Source: Glycocaulis profundi
Lineage (GTDB): Bacteria; Pseudomonadota; Alphaproteobacteria; Caulobacterales; Maricaulaceae
NCBI GenBank assembly: GCA_007050995.1
Contig: VJOU01000014.1
Span: 47,461-111,460, forward strand
Reading direction: 5' to 3'
Length of the DNA: 64,000 nt
Position numbers and translations under genes: made by a program. This document shows positions 43,674 through 52,501 of this stretch, in pieces; the stretch's first letter is position 1; each line of letters begins with the position of its first letter. Under the pieces are notes generated by a model. The model worked only from the letters and a program-made list of their open reading frames with translations, was not told the origin of the DNA and ran no database searches.

Positions 43674-46502
43674 ATGAGCCCTGCCGACCGCCCGCCCCAG
43701 AGCCCCGAAGGCCTCGCCGAGCACTGCTTCAAGGCGCTCAAGCGGCCTGACGAGGAGGCGTGGAACGCGCCGGTGACCAATCCGGTGGGCGATCTGGCCC
43801 ATGCCCTTTTCACCGGCCTGCGGCGCGGGTCGGTGTCCATCGAGGCGCTGGAGGGCACGATCGGGCATCTGGCCGATCACGGCCTGGCGGCGCGGGCCGA
43901 GGCCCTGCGCGCGCTGCATGAAGGCGGGCTGGACGGCTCGGTGGAAAAGGCGCTGAAAGCCCGGCTGGACGAGATCGCGGCGGGGGGCTTCGAGGCGTAT
44001 GAGGCCGCCGTCACCCGCCGCAAGGCGGGCGTGGTCTTCACCGCCCACCCCACCTTCGCCCTGTCGCGCGCCCTGCGCGCGGCGATCGCGGACGCGGCCA
44101 TCGCGGACAAGACGGACACGCTGGTCGGCGGCGGCCACGATCACGGCCCCGACCGGGACATCTCCCTGCCCGCCGAGCATGAAGAAGCCCTTGAAGCCAT
44201 CAACCGGGCCAAGGACGCGCTGGGCGCGCTCAATCTCATCGCGGTGGAGACCGCCCGCGAGCATTTCCCCGACCGCTGGCGCGAGCTGGAGCCGGACCTG
44301 ATCTCCATCGCCACCTGGGTGGGCTATGATCTGGACGGCCGGGCGGACATCCACTGGGGCCGCACCATCGCCTTCCGGCTCGAGGAGAAGGCCATCCAGC
44401 TCAGGCGCTACGCCTGGGGCGTGGCCGCGGTCGCCCGGGACGCCCATTCACAGCCCCTGGCCGACCTCGCCCGGCGCCTGAAGGCGGCGGCCGAATGCAG
44501 CGGGGAGGAGGCCGCCCTGTTCGGCGGCGATCTGGAGAATCCCGACATCGCGGTGGAGGCCGCCAACCGCCTGACCGCGCCCGACGACCGCCGCATCATA
44601 CGGCTGGCGGAGTCCGTCGACGCGCTGACCGCGGCGATCTCCCGGACCGAGGACGACGACATCGCCCGGCGGCTGGTCCTGCTGCGCGCGGAGATGAAGG
44701 CGGTGGGGCTGGGCGCCGCGCACATCCATCTGCGGATCAACGCCGCCCAGCTCAGGAGCGCGGTGCGCGCCGATCTGGGGCTGGAGGGCGATGACGACGA
44801 TTTCGGCCGTCTGGCGCTGGTCCGGGCGTCCGAGCGGGCGGCCAAGGCCGACGTGCGCAAGGTCAGCTTCGCCTCGGTCTTCCTCGAGCAGATGACCGCG
44901 CGCCGCCAGTTCATGATGTGCGCCCAGTTCCTGAAACACGTGGACGCCGAGACCCCGATCCGCTTCCTGCTGGCTGAATGCGAGACCCCGGCCACGGTGA
45001 TGGGCGCGGTCTATCTGGCGCGGCTCTACGGCGTGGCGGACATGGTCGACATCTCGCCCCTGTTCGAGACTCCCGATGCGCTGGAGCGGGGCGGGCGGCT
45101 GATGGACCGCCTGCTCGACGAGCCGGTCTACCGCGATTACGTCGCCGCCCGCGGGCGGCTTGCGATCCAGCTCGGCTTTTCCGACGCGGGCCGCTTCATG
45201 GGCCAGGTCGCCGCCGAGCTCGCCATCGAGCGGCTGCACATTCTGGTGGCGCGGGCCATGGCCAAGCGCGCGATGCGCAATGTGGACGTGGTCATCTTCA
45301 ACACCCACGGGGAATCCATGGGCCGGGGCGCGCATCCCGGTTCTCTGACCGACCGGCTCGACCACCTGCTGACGCCGTGGACCCGCGCGAAGTTCGCCGC
45401 CGAGGGCCTGCATGTGGTCCATGAGAGCAGCTATCAGGGCGGGGACGGCTTCCTGCACTTCGCCGCGCCCGAGCTGGCCCGGGCGGTGATGCTGGCCACC
45501 GCCAGCCACGCGCTGGCGCCCGTCTCGGTGGATCAGGCCGATCCGTTCTACGCCGAGATCGACTTCACCTGGGACGTCTACCGCTCGCTCAAGGAGTGGC
45601 AGGAGAACCTGTTCAAGGACCGCGACTACCGCGCCTCGATCACCGCCTTCGCCCCGCAGATGCTGGTCAAGACCGGCTCGCGAAAGGCCAAGCGTCCCGG
45701 CCCGCCCGGCCAGACGCTCGAGCTGTCCATGCTGCGGGCCATCCCCCACAACGCCGCGCTCCAGCAGCTCGCCATCCCGGTGAACGTGTCCGCGGGCGTG
45801 GGCTCGTCCATCGGGTCGGAGCCCGACCGGATGCGCGCGCTGCTGGCCGCCTCGCCGCGCATGACCGCAATCCGCCGCATGGTGGAGCGGGCGCGCACCC
45901 TGACCAGCCTGGACGCCTTCCGCGGCTATGCCCGGCTGTATGACGCCAGCGAGTGGACCGCGCGGGCCTTCACCGCCCGCTCGCCCGTCGCGTCCAGGGC
46001 CTTCCTCGATCTGGCCGGGATGCTGGCCGACCAGTCGCGCTACATCGCGCTGGACCGGCTGGCCAATCTTCTGTCGGCGGACCTGATGCGGCTGGACCGC
46101 CTGCTGGAGACCGGGCCGGGCGAGCGCCGGGCCGATCCAGAGCGGCGCAGCCTGGACGCGCTGCACGCCATCCGTCAGGCGCTGGTCATGCACGCCTTCG
46201 TGGTCGCGGCGCGCCTGCCCGCCTTCTCGCGCCGTCATGATCTGAGCCGGGAGGACATCCTGGAACTGGTGCTGGCCCTGCGCATTCCCGAGGCGGTCGA
46301 GGCGCTCGACGAGATCTTCCCCGCCGCCCATCCGGGGCTGAAGGCGCTCGAAGCGATCACCGAGGACACCGGTCAGTCGGAACCCGCCCTGCGCGGCTAT
46401 CCCGAGATTCAGGCGCGCATCGTGCGGCCGCTGGAAGCCGTCCAGCCGCTGATCCAGCGGATCACCGTGGCGATCACCCACCATTACCGGGCCTTCGGAT
46501 AG
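43674..46502 (+). CDS. ppc: Phosphoenolpyruvate carboxylase homologue with divergent active-site motifs
   Basis: A 942-residue protein matching the PEP carboxylase family over its length. It would add bicarbonate to PEP to give oxaloacetate. The catalytic His region is VVFTAHPTF (His125), where TAHPTE is usual. The GYSDSGKDAG motif is LGFSDAGRFMG (residues 500-510), with Arg for the catalytic-loop Lys. The FHGRGGxxGRGG loop is shortened to HGESMGRGAHPG (545-556), losing the first Arg-Gly-Gly. The C-terminus is YRAFG instead of the near-invariant NTG. It may be a diverged but active enzyme or one with a new function. Confidence 0.8.
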   Translation: MSPADRPPQSPEGLAEHCFKALKRPDEEAWNAPVTNPVGDLAHALFTGLRRGSVSIEALEGTIGHLADHGLAARAEALRALHEGGLDGSVEKALKARLDEIAAGGFEAYEAAVTRRKAGVVFTAHPTFALSRALRAAIADAAIADKTDTLVGGGHDHGPDRDISLPAEHEEALEAINRAKDALGALNLIAVETAREHFPDRWRELEPDLISIATWVGYDLDGRADIHWGRTIAFRLEEKAIQLRRYAWGVAAVARDAHSQPLADLARRLKAAAECSGEEAALFGGDLENPDIAVEAANRLTAPDDRRIIRLAESVDALTAAISRTEDDDIARRLVLLRAEMKAVGLGAAHIHLRINAAQLRSAVRADLGLEGDDDDFGRLALVRASERAAKADVRKVSFASVFLEQMTARRQFMMCAQFLKHVDAETPIRFLLAECETPATVMGAVYLARLYGVADMVDISPLFETPDALERGGRLMDRLLDEPVYRDYVAARGRLAIQLGFSDAGRFMGQVAAELAIERLHILVARAMAKRAMRNVDVVIFNTHGESMGRGAHPGSLTDRLDHLLTPWTRAKFAAEGLHVVHESSYQGGDGFLHFAAPELARAVMLATASHALAPVSVDQADPFYAEIDFTWDVYRSLKEWQENLFKDRDYRASITAFAPQMLVKTGSRKAKRPGPPGQTLELSMLRAIPHNAALQQLAIPVNVSAGVGSSIGSEPDRMRALLAASPRMTAIRRMVERARTLTSLDAFRGYARLYDASEWTARAFTARSPVASRAFLDLAGMLADQSRYIALDRLANLLSADLMRLDRLLETGPGERRADPERRSLDALHAIRQALVMHAFVVAARLPAFSRRHDLSREDILELVLALRIPEAVEALDEIFPAAHPGLKALEAITEDTGQSEPALRGYPEIQARIVRPLEAVQPLIQRITVAITHHYRAFG

Positions 46503-46533
46503 AAACCGGGACGCGGAGCGTTCAGCGAGGACC

Positions 46534-46989
46534 ATGAATTATCTGCTTCCCCTCGCCCTTGTCGCGCTGGCGGGCGCGGCCGTCGCCATGCAGCCGGCCT
46601 TCAACGCCCAGCTCGCGGCCTATGTCGGCTCATCGCTGCGCGCCACGCTGGTCAACTTCTCCGCAGGCGCGCTTATGCTCGCCTTCCTGACCGCCGCCTT
46701 CGCGCTCAGGGCCGGGGCGCCCGCCATGCGCCCGGTCTCCGAAGTGCCCGTCCATCTGTGGGTGGCGGGCGGGGCGCTGGGCGCGGTGTTCGTCGCCACC
46801 GCCACGTGGGCGGCGCCCAAGGTGGGCGTGGGCGCCTTCTTCGCCGTGCTGATCGCCGCCCAGCTCGTCGCCGCGCTGATCCTGGACCATTACGGCCTGC
46901 TGGGGCTGGAGCAGAAACCCGCCAGCGTGATCCGCCTCGCGGGGGTCGGTCTGCTGGTGATCGGCGCGTGGATGGTGGCCAGGGGCTAG
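46534..46989 (+). CDS. DMT-family membrane protein (DUF606/YdcZ type)
   Basis: A 151-residue protein with about five hydrophobic spans: LLPLALVALAGAAVAMQPAF, SAGALMLAFLTAAFAL, WVAGGALGAVFVATATWA, FFAVLIAAQLVAALIL and LAGVGLLVIGAWMV. QPAFNAQLAAYVGSSLRATLVNFSAG at the N-terminus is typical of the DUF606 half-size transporters. The substrate is unknown. It follows the PEP-carboxylase homologue by 31 bases and may share its transcript. It converges on the helicase gene with a 4-base overlap. Confidence 0.87.
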   Translation: MNYLLPLALVALAGAAVAMQPAFNAQLAAYVGSSLRATLVNFSAGALMLAFLTAAFALRAGAPAMRPVSEVPVHLWVAGGALGAVFVATATWAAPKVGVGAFFAVLIAAQLVAALILDHYGLLGLEQKPASVIRLAGVGLLVIGAWMVARG

Positions 46990-48278
46990 CCCAGCACGCC
47001 CGCGGGCAGGGGCTCGCAATAGCTTCTGACATCGAAGATGCGCTCGTCCACGATGATGTCAGACGGGCGCAGGCCGCGGGACAGCTCCATGCCCTCCAGC
47101 GAACGGGCGCGCGACAGGGCGACATAGGCCTGGCCGTGGGCGAACAGGCGGCCGGGCATGTCCAGATAGACCCGGTCCAGCGTCAGCCCCTGCGCCTTGT
47201 GGATGGTCATCGCCCAGGCCAGCCGCAGCGGGACCTGCGTGAACGCGCCCGCGATCTCCTTCTTCAGGGCGTTCTTGGCCGGGTCGAAGCCGTAGCGCAG
47301 GCGCTCCCATTTGACCGGCTCGACGGTGTGCACGTCGCCGTCGATGCGCACCTTGACCCCGTCGGCGGCGAAGCCCGCCACCTCGCCCAGCGAGCCGTTG
47401 ACCCAGCGCCCGCCCGGATCATTGCGGATCATCATCACCCGCGCGCCCGGTTTCAGGACCAGCGGGTCCTCGGTGGGCAGGACTTTCGATTCAAACTGCC
47501 CCTCCACCTGTCCGCGCAGGGCCGAGGCGTTCCCCGGCAGGGCGGCGAGCCGCGCGGCGTTGATGCGCTGGGCGGCCTGGTTGGTGGGGGTGAGCACGAC
47601 ATGGGTCTCGCTCGCCTCCAGCCCCGAGCGACCGGTGTGGCGGGTGTTCAGCCGCGCGCCCTGCTCGCGGGTCAGCGAGCCGTCGCGCACCGCGTTCAGG
47701 ATCTCGACGAATTCAGGATCGGTCTGGCGGTGGACCTCGGTCAGCTCCGCCATCTGGAAGCCCGCGTCGCGGAAGCTGGGCGTGTGGAAGAAGAACGGCC
47801 CGCCATGGGCCATCTCCAGGAACGCCGCCTCCTCGTCCTGCACCACGGGAGGAAGCTGGGCCAGATCGCCCACCAGCACCACCTGCACGCCGCCGAAGGG
47901 GGCGGCGCTCTCCCGGTGCAGGCGCAGGCTGGCGTCGATGGCCCACATCATGTCCGCGCGGACCATGGAGACCTCGTCGATCACCAGCGTCTCCAGCGCC
48001 TTCAGGGCGCGGGCGTTCTTCAGCCGCTTGACGTCGGCGGGCTCGATCAGGCGCGGGGGCAGGCGGAAGAAGCCGTGAATGGTCTGCCCGCCCACATGCA
48101 TGGCCGCCACACCGGTGGGCGCGACCACCGCCGCGTTCGGCCCGGCGCGTTTGAGCAGCTCGCGGGTCAGGGTCGTCTTGCCCGTCCCCGCCCGTCCGGT
48201 GATGAACAGGTTGGGCCGCCGCGCCGAGACGTGATCGAGAAGGCGCGACTGGTCCTGAGACAGGGCGGGCAGGGGCAA
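46986..48278 (-). CDS. Pif1/RecD2-like ATP-dependent DNA helicase
   Basis: A 430-residue superfamily 1B helicase. Walker A is ITGRAGTGKTTLTREL, motif Ia APTGVAAMHVGGQTIHGFF, Walker B TLVIDEVSMVRADM, motif III VLVGDLAQLPPV, motif V AMTIHKAQGLTLDRVYLD, and motif VI YVALSRARSLEGM. All the motors are intact, so it should unwind DNA 5' to 3' by analogy to Pif1. It lacks extra domains. The only start that fits is TTG at 48278, with no clear ribosome binding site. A role in genome maintenance is likely. Confidence 0.9.
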   Translation of the reverse strand: MPLPALSQDQSRLLDHVSARRPNLFITGRAGTGKTTLTRELLKRAGPNAAVVAPTGVAAMHVGGQTIHGFFRLPPRLIEPADVKRLKNARALKALETLVIDEVSMVRADMMWAIDASLRLHRESAAPFGGVQVVLVGDLAQLPPVVQDEEAAFLEMAHGGPFFFHTPSFRDAGFQMAELTEVHRQTDPEFVEILNAVRDGSLTREQGARLNTRHTGRSGLEASETHVVLTPTNQAAQRINAARLAALPGNASALRGQVEGQFESKVLPTEDPLVLKPGARVMMIRNDPGGRWVNGSLGEVAGFAADGVKVRIDGDVHTVEPVKWERLRYGFDPAKNALKKEIAGAFTQVPLRLAWAMTIHKAQGLTLDRVYLDMPGRLFAHGQAYVALSRARSLEGMELSRGLRPSDIIVDERIFDVRSYCEPLPAGVLG

Positions 48279-48344
48279 GGCGGGAATCCGGGTCTGGAGA
48301 CGAGGCGGCGACCCTGCCCGGTTTCGCCGCCCGGTTCCAGCCTC

Positions 48345-48776
48345 CTAGCCCTCGCGGACCTCCGGGGCGACGCAGGCGCCGCCGTCGAAGCGGAAATCGG
48401 TCACGATGCCGTCGCGCACCACGAAGCGGGTCTCGCATTCGGCCCAGTGCTCGTAGGGCGGGTCGTAGACCGTCACGTCATAATGCTCGACGCGGGTTCG
48501 GACCTGGCCGTCGCGGTCGCGATAGCTGATCCGGCGCTGGCGCGGCTCGGTGCGGTGGCCGCCCGGATAGTAATACCGCTCCTCGCGGTGGAAGCTCCAC
48601 ACCTCCGAGCCGTCCGACAGGACGTCGCGCGCGAAGGGCGAACCCAGCTCGAGGATGAGATGGTCGGCCGGATATCCCACATAGCCGGTCATCTGCTGGC
48701 GATAACCTTCCGCGGTGGCGCAGGCCGCCAGCGTCAGACCCGCCGCGATCGTGGTGAAGATGAGCCCCAGGCGCAT
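48345..48776 (-). CDS. Small lipoprotein of unknown function
   Basis: A 143-residue lipoprotein. The leader MRLGLIFTTIAAGLTLAAC ends in the lipobox LAAC. The mature part starts GYRQQMTGYVGYPADHLILELGSP, which resembles the conserved start of SmpA-like small outer-membrane lipoproteins, and continues with charged, Tyr- and Arg-rich sequence (EERYYYPGGHRTEPRQRRISY) and CETRFVVRDGIVTDFRFDGGAC. GGAGG precedes the ATG at 48776. The function is not known. It is divergent from moeB. Confidence 0.78.
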   Translation of the reverse strand: MRLGLIFTTIAAGLTLAACATAEGYRQQMTGYVGYPADHLILELGSPFARDVLSDGSEVWSFHREERYYYPGGHRTEPRQRRISYRDRDGQVRTRVEHYDVTVYDPPYEHWAECETRFVVRDGIVTDFRFDGGACVAPEVREG

Positions 48777-48843
48777 GACAGCCTCCATCCTTGAACCCGC
48801 TCAGTCTATACCTTCCACGTGAACCGTGCCTGAAGGAGATCAC

Positions 48844-49599
48844 ATGGCCGTCGACGTGAACCGTCACGCCCGCCACATCCTGCTGAAGGAACTCGGCGGG
48901 CCGGGCCAGGCCCGGCTGTCGCGGGCGCGCGCGCTGGTGATCGGGGCCGGAGGGCTGGGCTGTCCGGCGGCGATCTATCTGGCCGCGGCGGGGATCGGCG
49001 CGATCCGCATCGTCGATCCCGACACGGTCAGCCTGGACAATCTCCAGCGCCAGATCCTGTTCCGCACCGAGGACGTGGGCCGGCCCAAGGCCGAGCGCGC
49101 CGCCGAAGCCATCGCCGCGCTGGACCCCGCCGTGACCGTGGAGGCCGTGACCGGCCGCGCGGACGCGGGCATGCTGGCCCAGCTGGTCTCTGGCTGCGAC
49201 GTGATCCTGGACGGCTGCGACGATTTTGAGACCCGCTTCGCGGTCAATGACGCCGCCATCGCCGCCCGCGTGCCGCTGGTCTCCGGCGCGGTGGGGCGCT
49301 GGGACGGGCAGGTGGCGGTGTTCGCGCCGCACGCGGGAGAAGACGCGCCCTGCTATCGCTGTCTGGTGCCGGACATTCCGCCCGACGCCGAGCACTGCGC
49401 CCAGACGGGCATCGTGGGCGCGCTGACCGGGGTGATCGGGTCGTCCATGGCGCTCGAGGCGATCAAGCTGGTCTCAGGCGCGGGCGAGCCCCTGATCGGG
49501 CGGCTTCAGGTCTATGACGGGCTGTCGGGCCGGATGCGGACGGTTTCGGTGGCCCGCGATCCGGCCTGCCCGGCCTGCGGGGTTCAGCCGGGCCTGTAG
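48844..49599 (+). CDS. moeB: MoeB/ThiF-family adenylyltransferase
   Basis: A 251-residue E1-like enzyme that adenylates the C-terminus of a small sulfur carrier protein such as MoaD or ThiS. It shows RHILLKELGGPGQARL, the ATP-binding VIGAGGLGCPAAIYLAAAG, VDPDTVSLDNLQRQILF and TEDVGRPKAERA. The zinc site consists of YRCL and a closing CPAC. ATG at 48844 has AAGGAGAT upstream. No moaD or thiS gene is adjacent, so molybdopterin versus thiamine use is not settled. Its end overlaps the convergent VOC gene by 16 bases. Confidence 0.9.
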   Translation: MAVDVNRHARHILLKELGGPGQARLSRARALVIGAGGLGCPAAIYLAAAGIGAIRIVDPDTVSLDNLQRQILFRTEDVGRPKAERAAEAIAALDPAVTVEAVTGRADAGMLAQLVSGCDVILDGCDDFETRFAVNDAAIAARVPLVSGAVGRWDGQVAVFAPHAGEDAPCYRCLVPDIPPDAEHCAQTGIVGALTGVIGSSMALEAIKLVSGAGEPLIGRLQVYDGLSGRMRTVSVARDPACPACGVQPGL

Positions 49600-49985
49600 G
49601 TGCCCAGACACCAGATATTTCCTTCCGGATCGCGGCAGATGAACTCCCGGCTGCCATAGTCGCGGTCGGTCAGCTCTTCCTCGATCACCGCGCCTGCGGC
49701 CTTCGCCTGTTCGTAGGCGGCGTCCGCGTCGTCCACGGCGAGGTAGAGTGACCGGCCGCCCGAGGCGGGACCGGCCTCGCCCACCAGCGCGCCATAGGCG
49801 TCCCGCCGGTCCGCCCCGCACATGATCATGGACGGGCCGAGCGCCAGCTCGGCATGGACGACCCCGCCCGCCTCGTCGCGGTGGACGGCATGCTCTTCAA
49901 AACCGAAGGCCGCCTTCAGCCATCCGATCATGCGGTCGGGGTCGCGGAAGCGGAAGGTGGGGTAGATGCGCGGGGGCTGGCTCAT
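49584..49985 (-). CDS. VOC (glyoxalase/bleomycin-resistance fold) family protein
   Basis: A 133-residue protein with the paired beta-alpha-beta-beta-beta modules of the vicinal oxygen chelate fold: FRFRDPDRMIGWLKAAFGFEE, VVHAELALGPSMIMC, LYLAVDDADAAYEQAKAAGAVIEEE and REFICRDPEGNIWCLGTY. The late Asp-Pro-Glu-Gly-Asn is common in glyoxalase-like members. It could be a small-molecule resistance or dioxygenase-fold enzyme, with no specific substrate seen. Confidence 0.85.
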   Translation of the reverse strand: MSQPPRIYPTFRFRDPDRMIGWLKAAFGFEEHAVHRDEAGGVVHAELALGPSMIMCGADRRDAYGALVGEAGPASGGRSLYLAVDDADAAYEQAKAAGAVIEEELTDRDYGSREFICRDPEGNIWCLGTYRPG

Positions 49986-49997
49986 GGCGCGGTCCCT

Positions 49998-50210
49998 TCA
50001 CCGCCGCCCCGGATTGGGCCGGCGTTTCTTTTTCGACTGCGCGCGGGCGAGCAGGAGCACCGCGGCGAAGCCGCCGATGCAGATGGCGCCCACCACCGCG
50101 GCGGCGGTCCAGCTTCCGCTCATCAGGCCGAACATGCCCGCGAGCATCAGCCCGGCGCCGATGACCATGACGAAGACCCTCGCGGGGGGCAGGCCGTTAT
50201 CGCGTTTCAC
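49998..50210 (-). CDS. Small two-span membrane protein
   Basis: A 70-residue frame starting at a GTG that overlaps the last codons of the metallo-beta-lactamase-fold gene. It has two hydrophobic segments (VFVMVIGAGLMLAGMFGLM and AAVVGAICIGGFAAVLLLA) and a basic tail QSKKKRRPNPGRR, expected to face the cytoplasm. The overlap suggests coupled translation. No family is recognised. Confidence 0.6.
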   Translation of the reverse strand: MKRDNGLPPARVFVMVIGAGLMLAGMFGLMSGSWTAAAVVGAICIGGFAAVLLLARAQSKKKRRPNPGRR

Positions 50211-51093
50211 CGGTGATGTCCCTGTACAGCGTGAAAACCATGCGGTCGGCGTCGATGAAGCGCCAGCTCCAGTCCGCGTCGAGGTCGGCCAGCGGGGCTT
50301 CGGCCTGGATGGCTTCAAGGTCGCGGCCCTCGTCGATCAGCGCCTGCACGCGCGTGCGCGCTTCGATCAGCATGTCCCGGCTGGCCAGCAGATCCTCGCG
50401 GGTCGACAGCGGCCCGTGGCCGGGGATGACGCGCGTCTCCGGCCCCGCGGAGTCGGCGATGGCCTCCAGCGCGTCGATATAGCCCTGCACCGTGCCGCCA
50501 TTGTCCAGATCGATGAACGGATAGCGGCCCGAGAACAGCAGGTCGCCGGTGTGGATCACGTCCGCGTCGGGGAAGACGATCCACAGATCGCCGTCGGTGT
50601 GCGCGTCAGGCGCGTGGCGGATCTCCGCCGCGAAGCCCCGGTCCTCCAGCGATGTGTCGCCCGCGACCGTCTCCACGGGCAGGAAGGCGCCCGACAGCGG
50701 CTCGGGCGTGGAGCCCAGAAGCTCCGACCGGGACGGGTTGGCCAGGCGCTCGGGCACGGTCTCGTGGGCCAGGATCACCGCGCCCAGTCCGGCGAAATAT
50801 TCATTGCCCAGCACGTGATCGCCGTGAAGGTGGGTGTTGACGACCAGCTCGGGATCGCGCCCGCCGGACGCCGTCCGGACCGCTTCGGCCAGGTCTTCGG
50901 CGAACGGGGCCATCTGGGTGTCGATCATCAGCACGCCGCCCTCATGGGCGAGCACGCCGACATTGCCCGCTTGATCGTTGGCGATCATGAACACGCCCCC
51001 GCCCAGATCGGTGGTTTCAAACCCGTTCTCCTGCGCGGCGGCGGGGATCGACAGGCACAGCGCCGCGGCGGCGGCGGAGACAAGCATTTTCAT
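50197..51093 (-). CDS. Exported metallo-beta-lactamase-fold hydrolase
   Basis: A 298-residue protein with a signal peptide (MKMLVSAAAAALCLSIPAAAQ) and a metallo-beta-lactamase fold. The first metal motif is NTHLHGDHVLGNEYF (His-x-His-x-Asp-His), the second His is in PDAHTDGDLWIVFP, the bridging Asp in IHTGDLLFSGRYPFID, and the last His in VIPGHGPLS. The arrangement is like quinoprotein relay or lactonase-type hydrolases and periplasmic B3-like enzymes. It does not look like a classic class B beta-lactamase. GGGAGG precedes the ATG at 51093. The substrate is unknown. Confidence 0.9.
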   Translation of the reverse strand: MKMLVSAAAAALCLSIPAAAQENGFETTDLGGGVFMIANDQAGNVGVLAHEGGVLMIDTQMAPFAEDLAEAVRTASGGRDPELVVNTHLHGDHVLGNEYFAGLGAVILAHETVPERLANPSRSELLGSTPEPLSGAFLPVETVAGDTSLEDRGFAAEIRHAPDAHTDGDLWIVFPDADVIHTGDLLFSGRYPFIDLDNGGTVQGYIDALEAIADSAGPETRVIPGHGPLSTREDLLASRDMLIEARTRVQALIDEGRDLEAIQAEAPLADLDADWSWRFIDADRMVFTLYRDITGETR

Positions 51094-51208
51094 GGACCAT
51101 CCTCCCATGTCTGGCGCTCAGGATGGCGCGGGCGCGCAGGCCCTGTCCAGCCGAACCGGATGCGGCGGGGTTAACGGGCGATTCACCGTCGCGCGCGGAA
51201 GCTGGGCC

Positions 51209-51814
51209 ATGATGATTCGACATGGGGTCCGACATCTCCTGCTCGCGCTGGCCGGCGCGGCCACCGCGCTCGCCGCGGCGCCCGACGCCGCCGCCCAGGC
51301 CTGCGACACGCCGTCGGGCCTGCCGGTGCCGCGCTTCGTCACCCTGAAGTTCTCCGAAGTCAGGGGCCGCACCGGTCCGTCGGTGAACCATGCCGTGCGG
51401 TGGGACTACGCCCGCGCGGGCCTGCCCATGGAGGTGGTCGCCGAGACCGCCGACTGGCGCCGGGTGCGCGACCCCGAAGGCGAGGAGACCTGGATGCACC
51501 GGCGCACCCTGTCGGGCCGCCGGGGCGTGGAGGTGCGCGAGCCCATGGAGCTGCACGCCCGTCCCGACCTGAACGCCCCGGTCACCGCCCGCGCCGAGCC
51601 CGGCGCGATCCTGTGGCTGGAGCGCTGCCGCACCGGCTGGTGCCGTCTGGAGAGCGACGGGGTGCGCGGCTGGGCCGAGGCCGAGACCCTGTGGGGCGTG
51701 TACGCCTGGGAGCTGGACAGCGGGCCGGGCGCGCTTGAGGCGGTCGATCAGCCGTGCTACCGCTCCGCCTCCGGCGAGGAAGGGGAGCTCATCCCCGCCT
51801 CCGGCGCCCGCTGA
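51209..51814 (+). CDS. Exported SH3-domain protein
   Basis: A 201-residue protein with a signal peptide (MMIRHGVRHLLLALAGAATALAAAPDAAAQ in outline) followed by two bacterial SH3-like modules. RFVTLKFSEVRGRTGPSVNHAV with LPMEVVAETADWRRVRDPEGEETWMHRRTLSG is the first, and MELHARPDLNAPVTARAEPGA with CRTGWCRLESDGVRGWAEAETLWGV is the second. Cysteine pairs may form disulfides. Such proteins often bind cell-wall peptides or modify envelope enzymes. The ATG at 51209 has GGAAG upstream; the upstream frame to 50978 overlaps the hydrolase and is a shadow. Confidence 0.87.
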   Translation: MMIRHGVRHLLLALAGAATALAAAPDAAAQACDTPSGLPVPRFVTLKFSEVRGRTGPSVNHAVRWDYARAGLPMEVVAETADWRRVRDPEGEETWMHRRTLSGRRGVEVREPMELHARPDLNAPVTARAEPGAILWLERCRTGWCRLESDGVRGWAEAETLWGVYAWELDSGPGALEAVDQPCYRSASGEEGELIPASGAR

Positions 51815-51964
51815 CCGGGCCCGGCTGGCCGCCACGCGCGCGGCGTTCGTTCCACCCTTCGCCCGGCTGCGGGATCCCCGCGCCAGAAACGACAACCCTC
51901 CGGCCCCGCGCGACACGGCGCGGCAGGCCGGAAACCGGGAGCGCGCGACCCTGCGCGGCATGGC

Positions 51965-52501
51965 ATGACCGATCGTAAGAACGCCTACGACTATGACGAC
52001 CTGATCGCCTGCGGGCACGGCGAGCTGTTCGGGCCGGGCAACGCCCAGCTGCCCCTGCCGCCCATGCTGATGCTGGACCGGATCACCTCGATCACCTCCG
52101 ATGGGGGCGAATACGGCAAGGGCCAGCTCATCGCCGAGCTCGACGTGCGCGACGACCTGTGGTTCTTCGACTGCCATTTCGAGGGCGACCCGGTGATGCC
52201 CGGCTGTCTGGGGCTGGACGCCATGTGGCAGCTCGTGGGATTCTTCCTCGGCTGGACCGGCGCGCCGGGCAAGGGCCGGGCGCTGGGCGTGGGCGAGGTG
52301 AAGTTCACCGGCCAGATCGTTCCGGGCGTGAAGAAGGTCCGCTACGTCATCGATCTGAAGCGTGTGATCAATCGTCGCCTTGTGCTCGGCATCGCGGACG
52401 GCCACGTTGAGGCGGACGGGAAGGAAATCTATCTCGCCCGCGATCTTCGGGTCGGCCTGTTCAAGCCCGAGGACATGCACAGGACCGAGGTGCCCGCATG
52501 A
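51965..52501 (+). CDS. fabA: 3-hydroxydecanoyl-ACP dehydratase/isomerase
   Basis: Dehydrates and isomerises 10-carbon acyl-ACP, the branch point to unsaturated fatty acids. It is 178 residues. [11 protein letters not shown] and the active-site stretch [24 protein letters not shown] carry the catalytic His and the conserved Asp. [14 protein letters not shown] follows. It overlaps fabB by 4 bases (ATGA), the common fabA-fabB operon. No strong ribosome binding site precedes the ATG at 51965, but the start fits the family length. Confidence 0.97.
   Translation: MTDRKNAYDYDDLIACGHGELFGPGNAQLPLPPMLMLDRITSITSDGGEYGKGQLIAELDVRDDLWFFDCHFEGDPVMPGCLGLDAMWQLVGFFLGWTGAPGKGRALGVGEVKFTGQIVPGVKKVRYVIDLKRVINRRLVLGIADGHVEADGKEIYLARDLRVGLFKPEDMHRTEVPA

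Noticed and set aside
44448..46535. 695-residue open frame opposite the PEP-carboxylase homologue
   Set aside because: Low-complexity Gly/Arg/Gln/His-rich antisense translation, typical of GC-rich third positions.
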